A stretch of DNA of 64,000 bases from Morella rubra (Eukaryota; Streptophyta; Magnoliopsida; Fagales; Myricaceae). The notes beneath the pieces were generated by a model, which saw nothing but the letters and a program-made list of their open reading frames with translations, was not told the DNA's origin and did no database searches. The stretch spans positions 33,890,971 through 33,954,970 of the forward strand of contig CM025853.1 of the NCBI GenBank assembly GCA_003952965.2. The letters are read 5' to 3'. The position numbers and the translations under genes are program-made. Positions 48,512 to 61,483 of the stretch are shown here, in pieces. Numbering within the stretch: position 1 is the stretch's first letter; each line of letters starts with the position of its first letter.

Positions 48512-51508
48512 ATGGCCACCGACTTCACGAGCATCCCCATAATCGGTAAACCCCATCCTATCTCACTCCTCAATGCTCTGATGACTGATCGTATCCACAG
48601 CTCAAAGTTGGCTCCCTTTCCCTCATATGAACTTTGATTGGATTCACTTGCATAATTTAACTTGACAATATTCCATGCCCATATCAAGCTGAGATGTACA
48701 CACAGCGGTTTTGACTCTGATCCTAACTAAAAGTTTCTTAAAAACAAAAAAGTCAATGTTATGGGGTCCTACTTCTTACCCAAAATTTTGATGAAGAAAT
48801 ATTTAGCTGTTGCGTTTTTTTTTTTTTGGGTCTTTTCTCATGCAGATATAAGTCCTCTTTTAGCCAAGTGTGATGATCCTAAAATGGAGGAGGACCCGGG
48901 CGTATATGCAGTTGTCAGACAATTAGACCAGGCTTGCAGAGAGGCGGGGTTCTTTTACGTGGTATCTATCTCTAAAAGCATGTGTTTTCTTCTGCATATT
49001 CTTCTAAAACAGAAGTTCTTACGAGTAGCTAGTAGCATTCTCGTTAAATGGCACTTCCGCTACTTATCAAAATATAGGGTATTAGGGCGGTGGGTGAGGT
49101 TACAAGTTCAAGAAATTATAAGAGAGAAGTCAATTAAAGACAGGGTAATGCCAATGGGATCGGAAAATCCATTGTATAGGAAAGATATAAAGTACCTAAA
49201 ATGCTGTTGTGTGAAGAAGTGAGCAGAAATTCAAGGAATCGATTGATGCATTAACCAAATGGAGAAATCAATTAAATCTTTGTGTGCAATTTTCTTTTCT
49301 TCTTAATAACACTTGTTGCTGAATATTTCTAATGTGAAGATCATTTTGGTTGTATAGAAGGGCCATGGTATACCGGACTCCCTCATCAGAGAGGTAAAAA
49401 ATGTGGCGCACAAATTTTTTGAACTTCCATATGAAGAAAAAGTTAAAATCAAGATGTCTGCAGCAAGTGGGTTCAGGTTTGCTAGAGGAATGATATCCTA
49501 CATGTTGTTTTCGGAATTCAGCATCAGTCTATGATTTTTGAGTCGGATCTGCAAACTTCATATTGACAGGAATGGATTTTTCATTGCAGAGGATATCAGA
49601 GAATTGGAGAAAATATAACCAAAGGCATTCCTGACATGCACGAAGCAATTGATGTAGGTCATGCGATGTTTTTTACAAATTATAGGTGTTTTTCAATGCT
49701 ATATTCTTTATTTGCGTGCATGAATTTATTATATACTCTTCTTTATGATATAAACTTCCGAGGTCTTTCATGATATGGTAGTTATCATATACGTTGCAGC
49801 TGCTGCTCTAAATCTTGATCTTACTTATAGTAACATCATTATCTGTTGTTCACCACTGACAGTGCTATAAAGAAGTGAAAGAAGGTATGTATGGAGAGCT
49901 TGGCAAACCAATGGAAGGATGCAACCAATGGTATGTAGAGATTTTTTTCTCAGCTCACTACCGTACTCCAAATTTTCCTACAGGAAAACATTTTCAACAT
50001 TGTAATGTAACAATTGTGATTCCTATTCGATGGTGGTTGGCAATATGAAAAATCCAATTGCCAAGAAACACTAATTGAACAGTTTACAGTGTTCTTTTTT
50101 AATTTTATTTTTTTGAGAAATTTGAGAAAAGGTAATTTATGTCTCTAGTTTGAACTAGGAATACATACATTATCAACTGATGCATTGTGCAGGCCGTGTA
50201 ATCCCCCGAACTTTAAAGAACTAATGGAGGAGTATAACAGCCTCTGCACAGGCATGCTTTCCAGGAGTACTGTTTATTCCTTCTTTTCCCTTGTAATTTT
50301 GTATGTTTCCTACTTACAAATTTCAATTTCTGGGTACTCTCAGACCTTTCAAGAAAAATTTTGCGGGGAATTGCTTTAGCATTGGGTGGGTCACCTGATG
50401 AATTTGAAGGTGAAAGAGCTGGAGATGCATTTTGGGTGATGCGTATTCTAGGTTACCCAGGTGTACCCACAGCAAATTGCCTAGACCCAGGAAATGACAT
50501 TGGATGGTAATGCAACACTGCTTATATTGATGCATGCACTTATCAGGTTATTAATGGAGTTAAATGCGGATAATGTCCTTTTCTTTTGTCCATGTCTAAC
50601 ATTCAAACGAATCCAGTGGAGCTCACACTGACTATGGTAGGCTTCGTTTCCTCTAGATGATCGAAGGCCACAAAATCTTAGTTATAAATCTGATTTGTTT
50701 CGGTATGTTGCGTAGGTTTGTTGACGTTGGTTAATCAGGATGAAGGTATAACTGCACTACAGGTACAATTATCTCTATAGTCATCTATAATAGGAGTCTC
50801 CTTTAGTTTTTCATATTCAGTAAGTATGCAGTTTTTATAAATTTGAATTTGCATTCTTTAGTTATTCTCTTTAAAATTAATCAAATTGTTTTGTCAAGTA
50901 TGTGGTGTTAGTACCTTGAAAATTCTTTTGGCATCCTCATAGGTAGGGGCAGGCTTTTAAAGGTTTTTTTTTTTTTTTTGTTCCTGCTTCATTGTACCGC
51001 TTTCAATTCTGCTGCTTCAGTTTCCACCACATTAATTGGATAAGTTGTTGAAGGTAAGAAACCTGTCAGGCGAATGGATTTCAGCTCCTCCAATTCCTGG
51101 GACATTTGTATGCAACATTGGTGACATGCTAAAGGTATAGGACTTCGTGTGCCCACTCTGTATACCTCTTTCAAAGTTATTTGAAATTTCTACTGAATTC
51201 TGGAATAATGCAGATTTACTCCAATGGTTTGTATGACTCAACTTTGCACCGGGTTGTCAACAGCTCTGCAAGATATAGGGTCTGTGTAGCATATTTCTAT
51301 GAGGCGAGTCTTCTTCTCTATCTACCCTATTGTTTTAGTCCTTGAATGAAGCTTCCTCCTCACGTGTTTATTGCATTTACAGACGAACTTTGACACAGCA
51401 GTAGAGCCTTTGGAAATTTGTAAACAGAAGACAGATGCAGCCAAGAAGTTCGAAAGAGCTGTTTATGGAGAGCATTTGGTCCACAAAGTCCTGACAAATT
51501 TCGTTTAG
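48512..51508 (+). CDS. 2-oxoglutarate/Fe(II)-dependent oxygenase, At3g50210 type (intact right copy)
   Basis: Soluble non-heme iron oxygenase; the substrate of this conserved branch is not known to me. Twelve exons: 48512-48545, 48846-48961, 49358-49476, 49590-49653, 49863-49930, 50193-50251, 50344-50506, 50617-50636, 50716-50762, 51054-51134, 51214-51303 and 51383-51508, giving 328 aa (Arabidopsis relative ~332). It starts M-A-T-D-F as in the relative, followed by [21 protein letters not shown] and G-Y-Q-R-I-G-E-N. The iron ligands are H211 and D213 (A-H-T-D-Y-G, from a 20-bp exon) and H269 (S-T-L-H-R-V), with the 2OG-binding region R-Y-R-V-C-V-A-Y-F. The introns after 50251 and 51303 begin GC instead of GT; only this keeps the frame. 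Its neighbour order matches At3g50210-At3g50220 in Arabidopsis. Confidence 0.92.
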
Positions 51509-52336
51509 GAGCTGAAATTTCGACCTTTTGATCTTGGCATTGTCTTGTTTAAACCAATAAATGTCCCAAGTTGAATTAACAACATCCATACATAGACTAT
51601 TGGAAATTGTTGGAAGTTGAAATCTATACTTGAGAGGAAATATCGTTGTGTTAATAATATTTGTTATCTAAACTTCCTGGCAGGATCTAACTTGGCTTGT
51701 CGGCAAACATGGAGCAACTATACAAGGTTATACCAGAAGGGATTATTATTCTATCTTTGTTTCGTACCGGATACGATGTTTCCCAGGACTAACGTTGCTG
51801 GAAGTCCCCAGCACCCTAGCGGAACTGAGTTGACTTAGAAATTAATAAAAACAGCAATCAAAATAAACCGAGAACCATAGAATAATATCCTCTGAAAGTG
51901 ATCGTGAAAAACATACCACGAATTAGATTAGTATAAAGGACCAATCAAATACAAGCGTTTTACTTTGGCAAAATCAATGCCTTCAAAATTAATACATCTG
52001 CAAGACTACAAAATTTTTTCCTCTTCCCCAACAGTGGGAAGTTGATGCCTCTTCCCCAACAGTGGGAAGTTGATGCAACGGAATTACCTGAGTTTGGGTT
52101 ACTGACACCATAAATCAAACCCAAAAAGGAGAAGACCTAGTATAAAAGACGTATCTTCTTCCTTCGCTGATATACTCTCCTACTTCCTCAGCAAATGAGA
52201 TAGTCAATAACTACTATGGCAACTACAAATAAGATGCGGACCAGAGCAAACTGTTGATGTGAAAGAATAATGATAACATCATAAAATTGACAATCAACCT
52301 GATTAGCTATATAACTCAAGACCGAATTCACCCGTT
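51509..52336. other. Tail-to-tail spacer oxygenase / DUS1 (right copy)
   Basis: Mirror of 13204-14031. Contains the same two 28-bp tandem units at 52021-52076. No additional gene seen. Confidence 0.55.
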
Positions 52337-54376
52337 TCATACACTGCTGGACCCCAGGCCATCTGCTGCAATTCTATCTTCGTGTGTATCCTTAAGATAA
52401 AGTGGAATTTTTGTGCCCAGCTCTCTAAGCCGCTCAACCATGTTGTAAAGAAATTCAAAGCTAAGTATGGATTGGGAGTTGAGATCCTCTCTCACATGGG
52501 GATGCATCCTGAACCAGTCTCCCAACATCTTGTGCACATGAGACCGAATCATTCTCCACGGCACAGGGTAGCTCTCACAAAACTTCAAATACTCCACCAC
52601 TAGATCTGTCTGGTCCAGTTGTCCCTCCCTGTTGCTTCCTTCACTGCCTACTACCCATTCAGCAGTTTGATACCCAGCAAAAAGAGCTGGATTTTCAAGG
52701 AGAGTCTCAGCAGAGAGCACCCCATCAGCACCAGTTTCTTCCAAACAGCTCTGAACATCATCCATGTGCCGAATGTTCCCATTTGCGAGGACAGGAATCC
52801 TAAGTGCATTTTTAACAGCCTTGATAGCTTTCCAATCTGCTCGAAATTTCTTTCCATCTTTCTCATCCCTGGTTCGACCATGGACAGCTAAAAGAGAGCA
52901 TCCTGCATCCTCTAGCATCCTTGCATAGTTGATTGTAACCTGCAAGTCTGGGAATACTCGGATTTTGCATGACACAGGGACATGAAGGTTGTGAGCCAAC
53001 TTTTGCACTAGACATTTTACAAGAGGGAGATTATCCATTAGGAAAGCTCCATAATTGCCCCTCCTAGCAATACGCTGAGGACAACTGCACGAAGGCCATA
53101 GATCCATTGATTATTTTGAGATACGGCTTCCAAAACCACATTAAATATACTTTGCGTAGGATAACAAAATGATCTTTGTTGTTTAGATGAAAGTTGATAT
53201 TGCGCCCCAAGGTCCTTTCTCAACTTCTAATTTTTGGTAATGTGTGTGGGTAGGGGGAAGAAGCAGTTTTTTAATGTGGTAAAAAGATTCAGGACTTGGT
53301 AATTTATCTTTGTATCAGAGCAAGTGGCCTAAGTTTCAACCTTAATTCCGCCCAAACTCCCATTTAATGTTAAAAACTTCGATGCATCGGCTCCAAAGTC
53401 CCCTCGCTAGAATAAAAGTTAAGCAATCAATTCACCATTCATCTCAGCTTAAGCTCACAAGCAAAGGTTGCTCACACATTGTACAAAGATTTTCGAGCTA
53501 ATTTTGGATTGGAGTTTAATTTACGTTTTATTTGAAACCAACTGCCATAACATAAAATACTCTTGCTAAAACACATGCTCGCCTAAATCTTCAATCCAAT
53601 ACTTTATAAGAAACTGCCTATTTAAACCAATCACTCTGAAATCAGTATAAATCACCAATCTAGTTCAGTATTTAAAAAAAAAAATGTCTTATTTACGAGC
53701 GCCGACGAAGGACAAATATGTTACCCCAAATTGATGTCAACATAATCGCAAAAAGGTTCTACTTTCCGCGCAGCCTCCAATAAGATATCTGGATCGTTCG
53801 CACAAAATTGGACAAACAAAGGGCGATCCTCCTGCAAATTAATCACAGTAAAAATGGTAAATCAAAATTCAAACATCCATCTTTTTTAATGAGTTGAAAA
53901 GTGTTTGAATTTACCTTGCAAGTGGTGAATTCCTGGTTACGGTACTTCTCGTTCTCGGTAAAAATACGAGAGTGCAACATGGGGGTGTACGCGGCCTCGG
54001 CGCCGTACTTACGGCAAAGCATTCGAAACGGGAGCTCCGAGTTATCGACCATCGGGGCAACTATTAACTTGGGCCTTCCCAGCTTGGCCCAGTGAGCCCA
54101 TGCCCGCTCGAAGTGGGACTCCCCGGTCAAGCACCGGCTCGGAGAACCGAAGCACGAAGGTGACGTATCAGGTGAAGAAAGAAGTAACTGTTGTCTTTCT
54201 TGTTGTTCTTGTTGAGGGTCGGAGCAGAGGAGGTCATCAAGGTCGTCTTGTGGTGGATCGGAATGGAAGGTTTGGGTTTGGGGTAACGTTAGGGTTTGGG
54301 TGACAGAGGAGGCCATCAGAGATTTCAGGGAATTGCGCGAAGGGACGAGGGATCCGAAGGGAATTATGAATTTCAT
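52337..54376 (-). CDS. DUS1: tRNA-dihydrouridine(16/17) synthase, DUS1 type (right copy)
   Basis: Exons 54376-53915, 53831-53725 and 53084-52337; 438 aa, with no difference from the left copy seen in the coding frames. It carries the DUS1 motifs A-P-M-V-D, Q-F-C-A-N-D-P, N-L-G-C-P-Q with the catalytic Cys, and V-H-G-R-T-R-D. The upstream side faces unique DNA only ~270 bp away at 54649, so this is the copy whose promoter is contiguous in the assembly. Confidence 0.93.
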
Positions 54377-57226
54377 TCGCGGACGATGGGTATATTAAAG
54401 CAACCCATCGCCGCTGCGTTGGTCAAGGACTCTTCTGTAGCAGTGTGAGCGAGAGAGTTTGAGCCTTGAGGTCTGTGACTGTTACTCGGCGGTGGCGCTC
54501 CGAAGCTGACGATGTTAGGGCTGCTCGGATTGTGGGCCTAAAGCTGGGTCTAGAGCTTTTCGAAGATCGGCCCGAATCAATTTGCAAAGAATCTCCAAAT
54601 GCTTATGACAAAAGAGGGAAAAATAATCTCAATTTACAGGTTTCAAATATCTTAGAAGATGTTCGGTTAGTTTGTATTTTGAGAAATTTTTTTATGTTTT
54701 AAGAATTTTTAGGTGATATTAATTTTATTGGTATACATGCTGCAGTTATTTTTAAGTGATGTTAAAAAATATATTCAGTTTTAGAATTCTAGAATTCTAA
54801 AGAATCCTAGAATTCTTTGAAAAACAAATATCTTCTTAGAATTATGTGAATGGTTATTAGGAGAAACATCATAGTATATATGGGAAAAATTTTAATTGAA
54901 GAAAGTAACTTTTAATTTACTTTATTACACCTCATAAATTTTTTAAAAAATCAATTATGGTTCTCTATTTGATTAGGCTATTAAATCAGACCAAAAAGTG
55001 AAATACCTCTTAAAGAAAAAATTAGAACTAAAATAAAAATTAAAAGTAAATATAAAAATGAAATATAATTTTTTTTAGAAAATATTACTTTTTATTTTTA
55101 TATTATTGAGTCTAATTTGATTTTTATCAGTACATATGGGGTGCACTAGGATGTTTGGCCTTATTATTAATTCCTATGCGTAATTACGGTTTTGTCCTGT
55201 ATACGATCCATGCTCGTAGTACCATCTCGTCCGGAGTCTAGTGAGGATTGGCATTTGAGTTTGAAGTTTTCTATTGGTTATTGCTAATGGAATTTTCTCC
55301 CTCTTGAAATGTTGTTCTGGGATGATTAATTGCTTTTTGTCGGATATTGACAAGGGTGTCATTGTATTGTTGAAAAGAGACTAATTACTGAGGGGGCAGA
55401 GAGAGAGAGAGAGATTGAAGTTGAATACAACTTCCTCAAACGCGTAAAATCATAGTCAAAGCCATCTCAATCTCTAACCCCACCTTTGTGGTTCAGACGT
55501 TCATTCCATAGACTGTTCCAATGCCACTTAGCGTATAACTGAGCCTATTGATAGCAAATCCTTTCTCCCATCAAACAAACAAAGAAAAACTGTAGGAAAT
55601 GGATAGATTTCCTCCCGAGACAACGGAATAAACCAGGTTGGCCTTACCAACTTCTTCTGCTAATTCGAGTTAATATATATATTTAAGTATTATGCTGATA
55701 TATTTACCTTTTTAAATAATATAATATAATATATAATTTCTACTTGGGAAATTGCAGAGAAGCAAGGAACAAATTCCTTTTCGTACTTGTTCGGTGTTCC
55801 AATCTCCAACTGGGTCTATTTGCAGCATAATTGTGCAGAGTCATCAGTCATGCATGTAGTTGAAGAAACTTGTGCAAAACTTGAGAGCATATCCATGATT
55901 GGACCCGTTGCGGGCAACTTAAGAAAAGAGTTCATCAAAGTAGTTTTCATGACACCGGAGGTTGGGTGAAAAATTTTCCAAATTATATTATTAGTCTCGA
56001 ATATTTAATCTGAAAATTTTGACTTAAGAGAGTATCTTATATATTGTGGAGGAGACTTTCTAGATACTTATCTGTAATGGAGACCACATTGGGTGGGAAA
56101 ATGTAGGCCGATAGGTCTCCAACTTGTGTGTTTATTTTTGAAAGAACCCACTAAAAACTAAAGCCAATTGCTTTGAGTTCGTGCATACCAACTTATGACT
56201 CGGCACTGCGCGAAGCAATGAAGAACTTCCACCTCCCTCTCTCTCTCTATCTGGATATAGTATTCTTTTGTTTCGAGTGTGTGATCGAGGCAGCCGCATG
56301 TGTGGATGACGAATATTAATAAATCATGGAGGAGTAGAGGGACCACGAATGCACGACAAGGTTGACGTTAAGGCAAAGGCAAAGCAAAGAACAAATTTGT
56401 GAACGTTGTAGAGAGGGGGGTGGGGGCCCGTCGCACCCCCGCCCCAATGCCAGAGCTTATCAATTCCGCACCCACCCATTTTGACTTTGTCCATTTGATT
56501 TTCCCACTACGAGTGGGCTTCAAGACCCTGTGCACCAACCATTTCTCCTCAAGTCATCTCCAAAGTTCAGCCAACCTTTTTCCCAGAAGCCAAACAAGCC
56601 AACAAAAATTGCATTAAAAACTCCTCCTCTTTCTTTCGTTTTCCCACACCCATCACCCACCTTCACTAAATTGGCCGTCTCAACAGGCAACTGCCAACCC
56701 CTTTTCCTTTGGTCAACCGTCCCTAACACGACATGTTGGTCCACTTCTTTCCAATTCTTTGACCCGGTCCTTTTCCGTTCTTTAATGTTCCTTTGTTGGT
56801 ACTACTGCTCCTATTTTAAATCTAAGAAAAACTTCGGGTAATGGGAAAAAAAAAGTAAGAGGTAGGCATCCGAGACAAAAACCAAAGATAAAGCAATCAA
56901 TACAATATCAAAGCGAATAGAACCCACTTTCCTTTGCCCTTTTCATACTGAAATCTATTACCGAATCCACCATCTTCTCCTTTTCGTTGTTTTAAAATTC
57001 CAGTGTCCAGAGAGAGAGAGAGAAACAGAGAGAACAGAGAAAGAGAGAGAAAGGAATCCAATATGTTACAGCCATTGAACTAACCCACTAATCTCCTTCG
57101 AGATAGAGCTTGAGTCTGACCGAGCCAGCTAATGTTGCTACAACTGCTCCTCTTCTAACTCCTTTCGTTCGTAAAGAGGCTGCTCTCTGTAGCACGCACT
57201 GGGATTAATCTTTTGGGTGACGACAT
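54377..57226. other. Spacer between DUS1 and WRKY, including the palindrome exit
   Basis: The DUS1 5' flank runs to the palindrome edge at 54648, then AT-rich unique DNA begins. A 60-codon open frame at 55787-55969 can be extended upstream to a possible acceptor near 55757, but I do not recognise it and call no gene. A short GA run lies at ~55401-55414. The stretch at 56400-57200 is CT-rich with short open frames and probably includes the WRKY 3' UTR. Confidence 0.45.
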
Positions 57227-58567
<1,341 letters not shown>

Positions 58568-59889
58568 CTCTCAGGAACCATCAAAGGCAAACAACCAAAG
58601 AGAAAAAGGTAAAAAGGAAACAAGGAGAGCAAATAAAAGGTGGTGGTGGGGTGTGGGTCTCTGGTCAAAGAGGTACCCATTATATTTTGGCCCCCTACTG
58701 GCCCACAGCGTGACCGACCTGCCACGCTAGTGTAACCCCCGTCAATCCGTAGGTGCGAATCAGGCCCAACTACATGACAATTTTCTATTGAATACCGTGC
58801 ACAGAATAATAATATACGCCTTTCTTTTTTTCCTTTTTTCTTTTTTTCCCCGCCCTTTTTAAAACGTTGTTAGAGTCACGACATTGACCCTCCCCTGAAC
58901 AAAGTGGGAAGGGGGGCCCAGTAAGGGTTATTCTAGTCTTTTCAAGAAACGTCGTGAGATTGGAAACTGGGAATACGTAAAGGTCAAACCGGTACTAACT
59001 ATTAACCAGTGTATTTGTGATAGAGAAGGAAAGTGGGTTTAATTAGTTGTTGCCAGCACGGTAGAGTTGACTTTGTTCCTACCATCGCAACTTCATTGAT
59101 AGTACTTGATTGATTGGAGTAGTTAATACGGATGTCTATTGTTTTTCCGTTACTTCAAAGTTCAAAGTTCAATCTTTCTTTACGTGTTTTTTTTTCTCCC
59201 CTTCTTCTAGGTGTTTCGTTTTGATTTGTATTACAGTAGTGTTTATAAACATAACATATTCAAAATATCATTACAAATTAATAATTTTTACACGTATATT
59301 AATAAAATTTAATCTTATTTAAAAATTTTAAAAATACTTTAAATTCTGAAAATATCACTAAAATTAACATTTTTTTTTTTTTTTTTACTTTTTTTTTGGA
59401 CAAAACTTAAAAACCTTAGTGATGATCATATTAAAAATTCATGGACGAAAAAACGCCTTTATCTTTTTTTATTATTTCTTTCTAAATATTATCTATTTCT
59501 TTCAAATTTGAGTTTATTACTCTATAAATTTTCTTAGTCCTATGTAAAAGTTATGTTTATTACTTACGGATAATTAGGATTAGAAGTTTCTGTTGCTGGA
59601 TTTTCCAATTAGAGATAAATAGCAAATTAAATGCTATTAAATTTTAGTTAAAAAATCAGATCAAATTGGAGATAGGCCGCGGAGAAAATCTTGTCGCATT
59701 TTGTATTTTCTGTAAATTAAATGTGGAAGTGCCAATAACATTTATGTTAATTTTTTACAAGTTCAACGCTCCGGCAATAAACAGTTGAAAGATCTCTTTG
59801 GGTCGGCCCTTGGGATGTCTTACTCAGGCCTCCGACTGTATTGAGATGCGGCTCGAGAAAAAGGGGAATGCGATGGCTCCTGCACGTGG

Positions 59890-60129
59890 ACGTAGCACTG
59901 TCCGAGGTGATAGCATTTTTTTTCAGTATATTTTTTCTATCTCTCCTGTTCATGAAGTATTAAGGTTGGGAGAAATTTAATTTTGAGGTTTTCGGAAACA
60001 TTAGGTGAAAGCAATGTCGGAAATTTTAGATTATAGCTATCATGACCTCTGACGTAGCACTGTCCGAGGTGATAGCATTTTTTTTCAGTATTAAGGTTGG
60101 GAGAAATTTAATTTTGCGGCTTTCGGAAA
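59890..60129 (+). repeat. Direct repeat pair, second copy with internal deletion
   Basis: Copy 1 (59890-59998) and copy 2 (60052-60129) share GTAGCACTGTCCGAGG and TAGCATTTTTTTTCAGTAT at the start and AAGGTTGGGAGAAATTTAAT at the end. Copy 2 lacks about 32 bp from the middle, at a point where copy 1 repeats AGTAT. That short direct repeat could explain the loss by slippage. Confidence 0.8.
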
Positions 60130-60716
60130 TTTTAGATGTAAATATGAAATTTTTGTCACAATTTTTTTTTTTTACTTTTTATGTTTCACACTAGATTAAG
60201 GGTTTATAATAATTTCACTACAGTAAATATTAAATAAAAAATTTACTCAAATAATCTCTCTCTATTTACTAAGCAACTCTCATAGAACTCTAACATTTTT
60301 CTAACATCTTTTAAACATAATTAAAAAAATTTCACTATTTTTTACACAAAATTCAATAAAAGTCTAATCCTACGTCAATTTTCATAACACTACTAAAGGT
60401 TTCTAAAAATTATAAATGCAAACATGTCCTAAATTACTACCCAGGAAAAGAAAAAGTATAATGAAATAATCCAAAAGCTTAAAAAAAAAAAAGGAATCGA
60501 CGGAAGTCAGTAGATAGCTCAGTAAATTACGTTAATATAATAATATTCTTGGTTTTTCTTTTATATAATGTCACTGCGCAAAGATCATGGGCTTGTTTTC
60601 CGTGCAACAACAATCCGCCTGCTAATCCTGCAGTGAATCCTGAAAAACTCCACTAAACAAGTCACACCACCGAACAAATCGAACGAGTTTTTTTTTTCAA
60701 AACATCTCTTCTTTTT

Positions 60717-60737
60717 TATATATATATATATATATAA
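60717..60737. repeat. (TA)n microsatellite
   Basis: About ten TA units in the WRKY-IRX14 spacer. Confidence 0.8.
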
Positions 60738-61339
60738 AGCAAATAATTTGAATATTTTACTTGTGGTTGTAGACTTTTAAAGCATCTTTAAAAAATATTG
60801 AAACAAACCTTCCATCATACGTGTATTAGGTACATAAATGTCCAAAACATGTACACTACGGTCAAAGCAATTAGTGGACCACTAAATCCAGAAAAAATAA
60901 ATAACGGTCCACTGATTGCGGTAATTAATAAAGGAACCAAAAAAAAAAAAAGCTTTTAAAATTTTTTCAAAATACAAGTCACGGGGTTGCATGAAAAAAA
61001 AAATATATAAAAAATTTTATTGAACTCATGTGGGTCTCATGGCCGTAACCAAAACGGGCCCATCACACATGTGATAATGACTGAAATATCTTCCTCTTCA
61101 GCTCGGTAGTTCAGAATGGACCATAGGTCCGGAGCTTTATTAAGCTTAACTCTTAAGAGGTTGCTCTGAGACGGTACGGTAACTTAAGTAAGTAATAGTT
61201 GGGAAGAGTGTTTGTTTGTATATGGACGAAAAGTTTGAAAGTTGAGGCAGACAACAAGCAGAGAGAGTGGTTGGGATTGGCCTCTCGATCATTGAGTAAA
61301 CGTACGCACAAAAGTCAAAAGGTCTGAAAGCTTAAACAA

Positions 61340-61483
61340 ATGGAGAAGAACCCCAAAAAAGGAAGCGCATGCATGGACGAGGAGGCTGGAGACGTGCTGG
61401 AGTTGGCTTCCAGCTTCAATTCTCTCGCATTTATTGACTTCCACACCATGAAAGTTAGGCAGCCACTTAACCAGGCAGCTTAG
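61340..61483 (+). CDS. Possible small open reading frame, 47 aa
   Basis: ATG to TAG, starting M-E-K-N-P-K-K-G-S and ending R-Q-P-L-N-Q-A-A. The composition is acidic and protein-like (D-E-E-A-G-D-V-L-E-L-A), and GC is higher than in the surrounding DNA. I do not recognise it. It could be a micro-peptide gene, a leftover exon or chance; there is no supporting splice or promoter evidence. Confidence 0.15.
   Translation: MEKNPKKGSACMDEEAGDVLELASSFNSLAFIDFHTMKVRQPLNQAA

Larger units (their letters stand above)
32942..54648 (-). repeat. Right arm of giant inverted repeat
   Basis: Reverse-complement copy of 10892-32886. It is slightly shorter, mainly because ~0.32 kb is missing from the foldback element in the kinesin intron; in other places it is longer in A/T runs. 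Its open reading frames are all intact apart from the truncated kinesin 5' end. It runs without any gap into the unique DNA beginning at 54649. Confidence 0.97.

Noticed and set aside
55787..55969. 60-codon frame with a possible upstream splice acceptor near 55757
   Set aside because: The translation matches nothing I know and no partner exon could be found; left as part of the spacer.
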